A stretch of 64,000 bases of DNA from Cornus controversa (taxonomy: Eukaryota; Streptophyta; Magnoliopsida; Cornales; Cornaceae), in assembly GCA_026545225.1 (NCBI GenBank), contig CM048845.1:103660033-103724032 (forward strand). Direction: 5' to 3'. This document shows, piece by piece, positions 12,363-25,500 of the stretch; position 1 is the stretch's first letter, and each line of letters starts with the position of its first letter. The notes beneath the pieces are model-generated. The model saw nothing but the letters and a program-made list of their open reading frames with translations, was not told where the DNA came from and searched no databases. The translations under genes and the position numbers were made by a program.

Positions 12363-14085
12363 GTTTTTTTTAAGTCAAAGTGATAGTTAAAATTTTAAGA
12401 GATCTTTCTAGCAAAAATAATAAGAATGCTATTAAGATAACAAAAAGAATGAAATAAGTAGAGATAAAACAATTTTGAGGATGACTTTCTCATTATTTTG
12501 TACAAAATATTTTCTATTTTATATTGGGACTAGCAATTACTTTTTTTAAAATCAAATTAATTGTCAAACAAGTCTGTAGTTAATTTTTCACCCAATGAGA
12601 GAACTCGAGTGGCAAAGCGGCCATCGTGGCAGCACTCCTCAAATAAAAGTGAGTTTGGCCAAAAATGTGTCCTGAAATTTCTTTTTTTTATCAAATCTGA
12701 ATAATAATTTTAAATTTGAATTTTAAAAATAGGTTGAATAATATTGAATGTTCGTTAAAAACATTTGTATAGAATCCAAGTTAGATTTGAGTATTAATAA
12801 CATATGAAATAGGTGGAGTTCAGCTTGAAGATCAGGATATTTGGATAATTCATTAATGAATCGTTTTTCGCAAGGTTATGGATCTGGACTCGAATTTGTA
12901 TTGATTTGCTCCAATCTATGAGGTTAGGCATAATTACATTGTGTGTGTGTGTTTTTTTAAATAATAAAATATAATAGTAATTTATCAAATCAAAATATGA
13001 AAAAGACTAAAATGTCTCTATGAAAATGGAGGAAACCCTCAAAATTCTTTTATCTTCTCATTTGGAAACCTAATTGTTTGAAAAATAAAAATAATAATGC
13101 TTTGAATTTTCTATTATTTAATTATATATACCATAAACAAACAAGATTGAAATAAATAGTACAGTTTATTTATTCAATACACAATGATAACAAAAATAAA
13201 TAAAATCTGATTGTAGACCGAGACTATATTCGATCTCCTTAAGACAATTATCGCCTCGCAATGGTGTTGAACGGACTCTTGGCGACTGCCTCTAAGGATA
13301 CAATGATCTTTCTCTCAATTAGTAGAACACTTCAAATCAAGAACCACATATGTGTTAGTACTCTTTCTTGGACTTGACTCTCCTGAACCTTTGGTTAAAA
13401 CTAGACCACGAAAAATTTATTTTACGTTTTCGAGCTTCGTTTTCACTTTTGCTAATTCCTATGACTCAAAATTGATTCTATAACTCATCAAATATTTTAT
13501 TTAAGCTAATCTCAAAATTTTGTTTCATTCTGAAACAAATTTTTTGGCCCTACTGAACCCGCGTCCCCGGCCTGCATGACCCAAAAATATCAAATTTTAC
13601 CAAATACTTTCAAAATTTCTCCGAACCCTTATATAAGTCTCTAAACATGTATTAGAGACGTAGAGAGAATAAAAAAGAAATTAGAAAGCATATACCCTTA
13701 TATAAGTCTTTTAAACATGTATTAGAGACGTAGAGAGAAGAAAAAAGAAATCAGAAAGCATATATTACAAATGAGACTAATCGGCTTATTTATAGACCAC
13801 TAGGTTTCTTTTCAGATTTTTCCGAATAGGCATAGGACATGTTGTTTCACTTCAAGCATTAGGAGTGGTAATCTTTCACCGTGAAGACACTCTCACGATG
13901 CTATGCCAACATTCTGCCATTCATAAAATATCACCTTACATCGCATATATATAATTTTCATTTAATTTTTCCAGCACTAATCACCCACACTGTTTCTGAA
14001 TCGTGCAACCCTAATCAACCCACACCATCTCTCTAACCCAAATAGTGATCAATGGGTCCAGGACCATCCCTCTCTGCCATTCGGT
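12363..14085. other. Intergenic; contains a 69-bp tandem duplication
   Basis: Two copies of a 69-bp unit at 13,625-13,693 and 13,694-13,763 (ACCCTTATATAAGTCT, AACATGTATTAGAGACGTAG, AGAAAGCATATA) differ at a few positions. The sequence before it (about 13,200-13,640) resembles the LTR remnant at 42,300-42,530, for example CTCCGAACC....ATAAGTC, so it may be an LTR relic. No gene seen. Confidence 0.45.
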
Positions 14086-14093
14086 ATATTAGG

Positions 14094-14818
14094 TAGGGGT
14101 GCACACGGTACGGTTCCTCACGGTTCTTGGTGGAACCGGAATCGGAACCGTTACCAACGGTTCCTGATTTTCGGAACCAGAACCGGAACCGTTGGGGGTT
14201 GGAACCGTGAGGAACCGTACCGCGGTTCTCGGTACGGTTCCGGTTCCGAACCGCGGTTCCTTAGGATTTTTTTTTTTTTAATGAAGATTGAAAATACAAA
14301 ATATATATATATATATATATATATATTCATTAAATAAATGTGAGACCTACAATCTAAAAATGGCACCCTATATATATATAATTATTATATTATATTATAG
14401 ATATATATACATTACATATAATGTATATATATTATGTATAGTAATTATATTATAATATAATTATTATATATAATATATGATAATATAATTATTATACATA
14501 ATATATATACATTATATATAATTATTATATGTAATGTGTATATATATATATATTATATATAGTTATTATATTATATATATATATACACATATTTAATATA
14601 AAACGGTTCCGGTTCCGGTTCCAAGGAACCGTTACTCCCAACGGTTCCGGTTCCGGTACGGTTCTACTGGTCCTGGAACCGGAACCGGAACCGTTGGTAA
14701 CGGTTCCTAATTTTAGGAACCGGAATCGGAACCGTAGCCACGGTTCGGTACGGTTCCGGTACGGTTCCCCTCGGTTCCGGTTCCGGTTCCGGTTCCGACG
14801 GTTCTTTGTGCACCCCTA
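14094..14818. mobile_element. Non-autonomous hAT element rich in GGTTCC motifs
   Basis: A 725-bp element with perfect 12-bp terminal inverted repeats TAGGGGTGCACA and an exact 8-bp target duplication ATATTAGG at 14,086-14,093 and 14,819-14,826, the hAT hallmark. Both subterminal regions (about 180-220 bp each) are packed with GGTTCCGGTTCC/GGAACCGG motifs in both directions. The centre (about 14,290-14,600) is almost pure TA-rich DNA. No transposase. Short open frames through the GGTTCC arrays are not genes. Confidence 0.88.
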
Positions 14819-15409
14819 ATATTAGGCATCTGGACGAACTTCATCTTACACACACAAAAAGAAATATATACAAAGTTGTTCATCAAGTACTCAGAGAAAG
14901 ACAATTTATTCACATGGACCAATCTCGTAAACTATATATATACATGCATATATTTTGATGCATATTTGCCTTGTTTTTCTCAGAAAACTCAAACCCTATT
15001 TCTTGAGTATCAGAACACTCCTACTCCAAATCGAAAAACAGAGAAAGTAGAAACAATAGAAGCACCGAACAACAACAAAAAGAACAATGATTACAACAAT
15101 TCACGGAGCTCCAAAACAAATTGGGCAATGATTGTGACCCTTGCGAGATCAAGAGTGAGTTTAATTCCCTCCGTCTCTGTTTAATTCAATATTGAAGCTT
15201 TATTACAAGTGTTTTATTTCCGTTGACTTGTATAAATATAAGTATATAGCAATTAACTATATATATATGAATATATATATACACACACACACACACGCCT
15301 TTGGAATAAATCGGATGTTAGTTTTCCTAGAAATTGAAATGAGATTCTCATCTTGCACAAATATATTATGAACATTAAACCAAGTGAAACAGAGAGCCAG
15401 AGAAACATA

Positions 15410-15622
15410 GACTCGCTGTTTGATAATTAAGTACTGAAATTTTTAAGTGTAATATCTTTTCTAATTTGTTGTATTAAATAATGAGTGATGTGTTGTCACT
15501 TAAAATTTTATCTCATTTTAAGTGTGTTTATCTTTTTAAGTGATATTCAAATTACGTTATCAAACACATTTAATTGAATAAGCATTTACTGCAAAATTGA
15601 GTTATTAAACATCACCTTAATA
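15410..15622. mobile_element. Possible hAT-type MITE
   Basis: Ends show imperfect inverted similarity (CGCTGTTTGATAATTAAGTA on the left; GTGATGTTTAATAACTCAA on the other strand at the right), with internal inverted repeats around AAGTGTGTTTATC. No clear target duplication was found. Confidence 0.4.
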
Positions 15623-15879
15623 TTACAGAGAGTTAGAGAGAGAAATTGAGTTAGAGTGAGAAAATGAGGATTCTTTATGAGCGAGAAACGTAGAGTTACA
15701 TATAAGAGAGAGAGAAAGAGAGAGTTAAGAGAGAGAGAAAGAGAGAGTTTGGTATATAAAAGGGTCAGGAGTAATTATTGATAAGTGCATAGTGTAATTA
15801 TACCTAAGTCCAGAGGATGTTGGTGTAATTTTTTCAAAACTTTTCTTTGTAAATCTAATAAAATCAGTCAAAATATATA

Positions 15880-16345
15880 GAACCCGTTTAGATCGTTGTT
15901 AAACCACTTAAAAGCACATTTATTTTAAAAAATTATTTTTCGTGTGTTTCTAACTATTCAAAATACTTTTAATATTTACTAATTTTAGCTCATTAAAACT
16001 TTTGAATGATACTAGCTTTTTTTATCTCAGCTTTTAAAACTGCACGGAGGTTCTAGATTTTAGATAATTATTATTTTTTAAACAATTTTATCTTTTTTTA
16101 TTGTTTATAGAGACTATTTCATCTTTTCGTTCATAAAGTTGTTATTATCAAATACAATAACATTTTATTAAAAGACATTATTGTAAAATTAGTAATAGAA
16201 GTGTTTTAAAAAAATATTGTTACCAAACAAATTAAAATACTTTTAATTATGGAAAGTACTTTATATAATTTATCACCAAACATCTAGCATGATTTTTAAT
16301 GACAAGAACACTTTTTTAATTCTAACAACAACGCCAAACAGGACC
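15880..16345. mobile_element. MITE with an empty-site counterpart in the paralogous flank
   Basis: The left end GAACCCGTTTAGATCGTTGTT and the complement of the right end GGTCCTGTTTGGCGTTGTTGTT form an imperfect inverted repeat of about 20-35 bp. The flanks (TCTAATAAAATCAGTCA before, GTGACTAAACAAGGTGCCACG after) are matched by an uninterrupted stretch at about 21,395-21,500, where these 466 bp are absent. Target duplication ATA is weak evidence. Confidence 0.65.
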
Positions 16346-17171
16346 ATATGTCAATGTTTATGTGACTAAACAAGGTGCCACGTCATTAAAATATTAGGGT
16401 ATTTTTTATGGGAACAATACTATGTCCCTCGACAATTGGTTGCCCCGACTACTCATAGGGACTATGTAGGTCCCACAAGATGAATGGGGCTCACACGGGC
16501 TCTTGTGAGTAGTCGAGGTTTAAGTCACATAATGCGGGAGTGGGAGAAAAAGCGTAAAATTTTACAAAATTTGAGTGCAGGAGCACTCTTAAAGCGTCTA
16601 TACATTTACTTTATGTACTTATTCAACTTATTGCATTATCATTTTAATTCATTTCAAAAAAATTTGAGATAACAAGTCTTGGTGCAATAGTAAATTGGCG
16701 CAATGCTCCATTGCATTATCATTGTGGACTTATTTTTCTTTGTTTTATTAATTAAATTTATTAAGGAGTAGTTATAATTCCTAATTGGATCAATCATATC
16801 ACAAATAAATAGTGGGCCAGTGGCAGTTTCTCTTGGTTCCACTGCAATAGGTCACAAGGGTTCAATCCCTACCCCTGCACGCTGATAAAAATTCAGTTTC
16901 CGAATACAAACAATGTTCTAGCACAAAAGTCAACACATGCCTAATAATTTCTCTTTTTTAATTTACTAAAAAAGCAAACCTCAGCTTTTTACCCAAAAAA
17001 AAATGTAATGAAAATTTAAAAAGTTTCATGGTTATTATTACCAAATATAACATTTTGCGAACAATGAACAGTGTATGGGCAGTCCAGGTATTGAAAAAAT
17101 TTGCCCCCCTCAAAACTGTCAATGGTACCATCATTTTCTCTCTCTATCTGGTGTAAGAGGAGCCGAGAAAA
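16346..17171. other. Upstream flank of MATE copy 2; possible SINE relic
   Basis: The last 130 bp align with the 120 bp before the ATG of MATE copy 3, so this is the duplicated promoter and 5' UTR region. GGTTCAATCCCTACCCCTGC at 16,859-16,878 resembles a pol III B box of a tRNA-derived SINE; no A box or ends were confirmed. Confidence 0.4.
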
Positions 17172-20100
17172 ATGAACAGAGAAGATCAAAAACCATCTTC
17201 TCTGACCTCACCTTTGGTTCAAATATCTGAAAAAGGAGACAGACATGGATTTGGAAGAGAGAGAAACAGTGAAAATGGGGTTCATAGGAAGGATATTGTG
17301 GAAGAACTGAAGAAGCAGATATAGTTGGCAGGGCCTCTCATATGTGTCAGTCTATTACAATTCTGCTTACCGCTTATCTCTGTGATGTTTGTGGGACATC
17401 TTGGAGAGTTGGCTCTCTCTGGTGCTTCAATGGCCACTTCATTCGCAACTGTTACTGGTTTTACCTTGTTGGTAAGTTGGCTCTCTCTTAAATTTGTATA
17501 GGGGTTCTATGTTCCCATATTCTTTGATATGTGGTTACTTTGGAGTTCTATTTAGGTTTCAGAAGTGGTTGTAATGGTTTTATATGTATATGCGTCTGTG
17601 TCTGTGTATAGATTAGTAAATCCATTAATTCGTCGTGAGTCTGTTTCTCTCAATTATAATATTACAATATGAATTTATGCTTGATTACTTTCTTATTGGG
17701 TTATTTTCTGTGTGCGCTTCTAAGTAATGTTCTTGATATATGGGTTAAAGTGCTCCACCAGTTCATTGATGTTGATAAGCATAAATAAATATATACAAAA
17801 AATACATATGTATAATATGAATGTGTATTTGTATACATACTTATATTGTGAGGATCCTCTGCAGCTTGGAAAGAAGTTGAATTTCTCTTCATACAAACTT
17901 ATATTGTGAGGGATGCTCTGCAGTTTGGAAAATAAGTTGAGATTCTCTTAATTTTTTAGTAAAATATACAAGAAGTGGGTAACTTGAGAATTTCAGTAAT
18001 ATCATATTTGCTTTCCTATAAATGAATACGCGATCTTATAGTTCCTTCAGTATACACAAAATGTGTTCCACTATTGTTTGGCAAACGGGCTTCTTCAATC
18101 ATCACACAATTTTGTACTTGAAATGGGTGGGTTCATTTAGATGATTGTAACATCTTTTAACTGTAACAATTTGAAATTCATTCTCCTGACAAAGCTAATT
18201 CTGCATTAAATTGATTATGATTTGTTGGCTTTCACTTTTTTCTGTTTAAATAGATGGAATGGCAAGCGCATTGGATACCTTTTGCGGCCAGTCCTATGGA
18301 GCAAAGCAATCTCATATGCTTGGCATAGACATGCAAAGAGCTATGTTTGTACTTTTAGTTGTGAGCATACCCCTTGCATTCATCTGGGCAAACATTGGTC
18401 CCATTCTCAAGGCCTTGGGCCAAGATCCTGCCATATCAGAAGAAGCCGGACTTTATGCAAATTTCATGATTCCCAGCCTTTTTGCATATGGCCTTCTTCA
18501 ATGTCTTGTCCGGTTTTCACAAACCCAAAGCAATGTCTTCCCGATGATGCTAAGCTCCGGAATTACTACTTTACTCCACATCCTTGTATGTTGGATCCTG
18601 GTGTTCAAATCTGGGCTCGGTAGCAGAGGAGCTGCCTTGGCAAATTCCATCTCTTATTGGATCAATGTGTTATTGTTAGCAATTTATGTCAAGTTCTCTC
18701 CTTCATGTGCAAACACTTGGACTGGCTTTTCAAAGGAGGCCCTGTACAATATCTTCACTTTTCTTAGACTTGCAGTCCCTTCAGCTGTCATGGTCTGGTA
18801 ATTTTCTACTTCTTAGTGGTCCATTTCATTACAAAGACTGGAATAGAAAAAGAAGAAATTTGAAATTTACAGCAATAGTTGCAATGTCGCACTTATTCTG
18901 CCACTGTGTTCATAGACTAATAATGTGATTTCAACTATTTCTTTGAACAGCCTGGAGCTGTGGTCATTTGAGATGATGGTTCTATTATCTGGTCTTCTAC
19001 CCAATCCCCAGTTAGAAACTTCAGTGCTTTCTATCTGATCAAAATTATCCATATATTTTCCTTGAACCATTAGAGTACTCAACTGAGAAAAGTTGTTTTT
19101 GAACATACTCTATGCTTTTGTTAGTTGATAATATAATGTTTATATCCCCAGCCTTAATACAGCTGAGACAGTTTGGATGATTCCCTTTGGACTCGGTGGC
19201 GCTGTAAGGTCAGTTCCATAACGAATGTAGTGATTATCTCTTTTCTTTGTTCCAAGGTTATGCATTTCTGATGACATCTGAAAAAATTTAGCATGGATTT
19301 CTATCTAGAACCATTTCAAAATTCCACATTGGAAAATTTTGTCATCCACAATTTGTTGGGGGTAAATTGAGGTCTTTGGACATAAGTTCAAATATATATA
19401 TATATTTCAAAGTTTTGGACTTCAGTTCCAATCAAGTTGAATTAGATGATTCAATCGAAATTTACAACAATGCCTCCCATTCCCTTGATTAAATTCATAT
19501 CTTCAAATGCAATTATCTTTACCTATATAGCACAAGAGTCTCAAATGAGTTGGGGGCTGGGCATCCTCAAGCTGCATGTTTGGCAGTGCATGTCGTCTTA
19601 GTCATGGCTATTACCGAGGGTATTTTGGTTGGATCGATCCCAATATTGATACGTAACATCTGGGGTCATGCTTATGGCAATGAAAAAGAAGTGGGTGAGA
19701 TATGTAGCTTTCATGATGCCAATTCTTGCAACATCCAACTTCATTGATGGACTCCAATGTGTTCTCTCAGGTCTGTTCTACATTTAATATCATATACATT
19801 ATCTTTGGTAGGCACTTGATAAAAATAAAACCAAACAGTACCTGTTTTTGTTAACATTTAGGTACTGTGAGAGGATGTGGTTGGCAGAAGATTGGTGCTT
19901 TTGTTAATCTGGGGTCATATTATCTTGTGGGCATTCCTTCAGCTATTCTGTTAGCTTTCGTTTTCCACATTGCAGGAAAGGTAATTGCTTGTGGTTCTCT
20001 TTTTCAGTAGCATCGATCTGTTACTTTTCTTCTTCACTTCATTACAATCAAGTGATTCTTTATGTAATTCTTGTGTTGAAATTGTTTCTTTCTTGTAGGG

Positions 20101-20285
20101 CCTTTGGCTGGGGATTATATGTGCACTTGTTGTGCAAGTGTTATCTCTTCTTAAACCTCCCCCAATCTTGTGTTTAAATCTCTTTCATTATCTCATTTCG
20201 ATCCTCTCTGCTCTTTTTTAGGCAAACAAGGCTACAGCGAGAGTCCTTGAATCTATGATCCCCGTGGATCTATGTAGTCTCATAA
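17172..20285 (+). pseudogene. MATE transporter copy 2, pseudogene
   Basis: Same eight-exon plan as copy 3: 17,172-17,471; 18,254-18,797; 18,951-19,037; 19,152-19,208; 19,531-19,770; 19,862-19,980; 20,099-~20,153; 20,222-~20,285. Compared with copy 3 it has at least five lesions. Codon 51, Trp in copy 3, is TAG (17,322-17,324). Exon 2 lacks one G near its start (ATGGAATGG for ATGGGAATGG), shifting the frame. The donor after exon 3 reads AT instead of GT at 19,038. Exon 5 has one extra base near 19,695. The end of exon 7 with its donor is deleted, about 62 bp, with CTT at both break points. The final exon has a 4-bp insertion that removes the normal stop. Exon 2 still holds a 180-codon open frame with clear MATE sequence, probably because decay is recent. 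It cannot make a full transporter. Confidence 0.92.
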
Positions 20286-20581
20286 AGCTTTCTTTAAATT
20301 CACCCACTTTGAGGGCAGAGACGGGAGTATTACAGATGGTAGGAAATTTTGAATTTTGTAGTCTAAAAATTACTGAATACTCATTATGCATGTTAGATGA
20401 TCTTTCTTGATCATCATCTAGTACTGTGTATGTTGAAAGCACTGAGGCTTAAAGAAAGTAGCCTACTTGTAGCTCTACAATAATCAGTGAATTACTGTAC
20501 TGAAAAATAACGCTATCACTTTCATAAATTAAGAAATTCAAAAATTCCATGCTTTAGTATTATTATTCTACTGCTTCTACA

Positions 20582-20613
<32 letters not shown>

Positions 20614-22502
20614 GTTGTTGTTGTTTATGTAATGTTTGCACTGCCTTTTACATAGAATATGTGATCATCTCATAGAAATGAAATCATCAAGAAAATTAAA
20701 ATTTGAAAATTCTGTTAGATTTTTTTTTTTAAAAGGTAAGTGGTTAAATATCTATACAACCAACAAATTAATTTTTATGCGCTCTACCACTTATTCCTCT
20801 AATTAGATTTTCGGATATACACTGTTTTACAACATGGACTTTGTTAGGATTTCATAAAAATGACTTCAAAGAATTTATTTTTTTTAGCGACATATGAAGG
20901 TTCAGACTTCAAGTCCGGTGTGCATGCGTTGTTTTACTTACTTGATAAAAAAAAAAAAAAAAAAAAAAACTTGAGACTTTTCATATCTACGGTGGCAAGG
21001 TACATATCAACACACCTGAATTGTCTTTGATCAGATGAATACTCACACGTCTCCCACAAATGTCAATTTGATTAGCTGAATACTGGCACATATCTCCACA
21101 AATGTCAATTATGGGACTCGATTCTTTCACTTTCTCTTCAACTAGAGATTATACCACCTCGACTAACCAACTAGTGATAGATTTGTATTGATTTGTTCCA
21201 AATGTGTTTCAATTCATGCCCTAAGCATAGGTTTGAGATTCTAAAACTCACATTGAAGTGGTTGAGAAGATGATTTTCTTTACCATGCATCAAACAGGGT
21301 ACTGCACGAATTTGTAAAAGAAAGTAAGGAAAAGAATTCTCATTGAAACCTCAACATGTCTACTATTGTTCTCTCTCTCTGTATTTGCTTTTATCTGTAA
21401 ATCTAATCAAATCAGTCAGTAATATAAAGAACAGGTCACAATGTATTTGACTAAACATGTTGCCACGTCATCAAAATCTCAGGATATTTATGGTGCTCCG
21501 ATTCGTGGATCCTCTGGTCAATTGAGCCGGCTTTCATTTGTCGTTGCATAAATTAATATATTAAGATGCTAATTTGCAATTTAACCCATACTCATTATTA
21601 ACTATTAAGTTTTGTCACCGTTCATATTTTTAACATAATAATATTATTAAAATCACACTCATCTTTGTTATTAGCTGCGATCCATGGCAAAATTTCCGTC
21701 TTTGTTATTAGCTGCGATCCATGGCAAAATTTCCGTCTTTGTTTATTAAGTATACAAATAATGTTCTAGCACAAAAAGTCAACACACGCCTAATAATTTC
21801 TTTTTTTTTACTAAAACCAAATCTCAGTGTTTGATATATTTAATTATATATATAAAAATTCAGTAAACAAATCAAATTGAAGCATAGGCTATTAGCTCGT
21901 GTATTGCATATCAAGAAATGCCAAATACTCTCTCTCTCTCTCCTTGTAAATTTTAAAAGTTTGATGTTGTAGCTATTGTTAGAGAGACTAACTTGTTATC
22001 CGTCTCGTTGGATTGAGAAAAATTTGGACATATAAGAATGTGTATGCAGTACTATTTAATAGTTTAGACTTTTGAGTTAGAGGACAGCATCCATCCTGTT
22101 ACATTTGATATCTGAGTCAAACTCAATACTTGGTCAGGTGTCACGTCAAACGTTCAATCCAAAAGTGTATGGGTCTGCCCACATGAGTAAGTAGGATAAC
22201 CCGATTACAACGAGGACGTTGCGAGTTCAGATAAAAAAAAATATTGGAAGACTAACTTGTCCCACGTTTGAAAAGACTTAGACGTATAAGATTATTTAGG
22301 TGGAGAAAAATGTTAATAACTTGTTTCACATCGGATCGAAAGTGGCCGACCGGTTACAACCAATTTGACAATTTGGTATCAATGAACAGTCTACAGGCAC
22401 TCTAGTAACTGAAAATTCTTAACCCCATTAAAATAGTCAAAATAGTCAATGTTGTCCTCATATTCTCTCATGAGTCATATCTGGTGCAAGGAGAGAGGAA
22501 AA
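20286..22502. other. Intergenic between MATE copies 2 and 3
   Basis: Opens with a 3' flank like that of copy 1. Contains a (TTA)n run at about 20,583-20,613. At about 20,885-20,969 a segment absent from copy 1 ends in a run of some 23 A bases (20,947-20,969); it carries GGTTCAGACTTC, a weak B-box-like string, and may be a 5'-truncated SINE. A 33-bp stretch (TCTTTGTTATTAGCTGCGATCC...) is repeated in tandem near 21,663-21,740. The 3' end is the promoter and 5' UTR of copy 3. No gene seen. Confidence 0.5.
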
Positions 22503-25500
22503 ATGGACAGAGAAGATCAAAAACCATCTTCTCTGACCTCACCTTTGATTCAAATTTCTGAAGAAGGAGATAGACATGGATTTGGAAGAGAGAGAAACAG
22601 TGAAAATGGGGTTCATAGGACGGAGATTCTGGAAGAATTGAAGAAGCAGATATGGCTGGCAGGGCCTCTCATATGTGTCAATCTATTACAATTCTGCTTA
22701 CAGCTCATCTCTCTGATGTTTGTGGGCCATCTTGGAGAGTTGGCTCTCTCTGGTGCTTCAATGGTCACTTCATTCGCAACTGTTACTGGTTTTACCTTGT
22801 TAGTAAGTTGGGTTTCTCTTAAATTTGTCATAATTATATGGCTTCTATGTTCTCATATTCTTTGATGTGTGTTAATTTGGAGTTCTATTTAGGTTTCTGA
22901 AGTGGTTGTGATTGTTGTATATGTATATGTGTATGCGTATCTGTATCTGTATATAGATGAGTAGTAAATCCATTAATTCTATATCTCCCTTGTAACTTGT
23001 TCGTGAGTTTGTTTCTCTTTACTATAAAATTACAATATGAAATTATGCTTGATTACCTTCTTATTGGGTTCTTATTTTCTTTGTTGTCTGTGTCATTATA
23101 TTCGTGTGCTTTTAAGTAATGTTCTTGAGATATGGGTTATATTTCTCCATCAGTCCATCGATGTTGATAAACATGAATAAATATCTAGATACATACTTAT
23201 TTTGTGAGGATGCTCTGCAGCTTGGAAATAAGTTGAATTTCACTTAATTTCCGAGTAAAATATACAAAAAAAGTGGGAAATTTGATAATTTCACTATTAC
23301 CATATTCGCTTGTCTATATGTGAATATGTGATCTTATGGTTCCTTCAGTATATACAAAATGTGTTCCACTATTGTTTGGCAAACGGGTTTCTCTGCATCA
23401 TCACACAATTTTGTACTTGAAATGGGCTAATGGGTTCATTTAGATGATTGTAACATCTTTTAACTGTAACTATTTGATATTTCACCATTTTGTAGAATTG
23501 GTTTTTTATAGTTTGAAATTCATTCGTCTGACAAAGCTAATTCTGCAATAAATTGATTATGAATTGTTCATTCTATCACTTTTTTTCTGTTTGAGAAGAT
23601 GGGAATGGCAAGTGCATTGGATACCTTTTGCGGTCAGTCCTATGGAGCAAAGCAATATCATATGCTTGGCATACAAATGCAAAGAGCTATGTTTATACTT
23701 TTACTTGTAAGCATACCCCTTGCATTCATCTGGGCAAACACTGGCCCCATTCTCAAGGCCTTGGGCCAAGATCCTGCCATATCAGACGAAGCCGGACTCT
23801 ATGCAAATTTCATGATTCCCAGTCTTTCTGCATATGGCCTTCTTCAATGTCTTGTCCGGTTTTTACAAACCCAAAACAATGTCTTTCCGATGATGCTAAG
23901 CTCTGCATTTACAACTTTACTCCACATCCAGTTATGTTGGATCCTGGTCTTCAAATCTGGCCTCGGTAGCAGAGGAGCTGCCTTGGCAAATTCCATCTCT
24001 TATTGGATAAATGTGTTGTTCTTAGCACTTTATGTCAAGTTCTCTCCTTCATGTGCACAAACTTGGACTGGCTTTTCAAAGGAGGCCCTGCAAAATATCC
24101 TTGCTTTTCTTAGACTTGCAGTCCCTTCAGCTGTCATGGTCTGGTAAGTTCCGACTTCTTAGTGGTCCATTTCATTACAAAGACTTGAAAGGAAAAAAAA
24201 GAACTTGTGAAATTTACGGCTATAATTGCAATGCCACAATTACTTTTTATTCTCAGACATGTTTCTTCTATTTTAATTGATTTCTTAGTAATTTGATGTT
24301 ACATAACATAAGCATATAATCATGCTGATCTTTATTCTGCCATTGTGTTCATGGACTATTAATGTGGTCTCTACTATTCTTCGAACAGCATGGAGTTGTG
24401 GTCATTTGAGATGATGGTTCTATTATCTGGTCTTCTACCCAATCCCCAGTTAGAAACTTCAGTGCTTTCTATCTGGTAAAAATTATCCATATTTCTTCCT
24501 TGAACTATATTAGAATACAAAGTTGAGAAGAGTTGTTCTTGAACATACTCTATGATGTTAATTACTAATATAATGTTTATATCCCCAGCCTTAATACATC
24601 TATGACGGTTTGGATGATCCCCGTTGGACTCAGTGGTGCTGTGAGGTCAGTTATACATCTCTCATTCCTCTATGCCAAGGTTTTGAATTTTTGATGACAT
24701 TTTTAAAATGTTGGCAATGGATTTCAATCTAGAACCATTTCAAAATTCCACATTGAAAATTTCTGTCAATCACAATATGTTCCAGTGTGAGTTCAGGTAT
24801 ACGGACATAAGTTGAACTTTTTTTTTTTTTTGAAAATTTTGGACTTCGGTTTCAGCCAGGTTGAAAGCCTCCCATTTCCTTAATTAATTCCATATATTCA
24901 AATGCAATTATCTTTTCTTAATTATATAGCACACGAGTCTCAAATGAGTTGGGGGCTGGGCGTCCTCAAGCTGCACATTTGGCAGTGCTTGTGGTCTTAG
25001 TAGTGGCTATTACTGAGGGCATTTTGGTTGGATCGGTCCTTATATTGATACGTAACATCTGGGGCTATTCTTATAGCAAAGAAAAAGAAGTGGTCAGTTA
25101 TGTAGCTACCATGATGCCAATTCTTGCAACATCCAACTTCATGGATGGACTCCAATGTGTTCTTTCAGGTCTGTTTTACATTTACAATATCATATACATT
25201 ATCTTTAGTAGGCACAAAATCGAAAGAAAAACAAACAACACCTTATAGGTTCTTCTTTTCTATCTGTGAAAACTATTTATAGGCAAAGAATAATTACCAG
25301 ATATGGTTTGCAAATAGGTTTAAAATACCAACACCATAAGGTAACTATGGAGAGCATAGCATATTGCAAAAATCATTTTATTGCCTCTTATCTCAACCAC
25401 ACTGATTGTCTAAGGGGATATGATCTCTACATGATCAGACAGAGCCTCGTTAATATATACTGTCAATCTAGTCAACTGGTTTTTAAGTTGGAAGTCAAAT

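Noticed and set aside
14713-14922. Frame with Gly-Thr-Gly-Thr repeats
   Set aside because: Translation of the GGTTCC arrays in the hAT element.
16842-16890. tRNA-like B box GGTTCAATCCC
   Set aside because: No cloverleaf or A box at the right distance could be built by eye, so not called as a tRNA gene; at most a SINE relic.
18222-18623. 133-codon frame overlapping MATE exon 2, and its counterpart at 23,628-23,969
   Set aside because: Alternate-frame shadow of MATE exon 2; conserved in both copies only because the DNA is duplicated.
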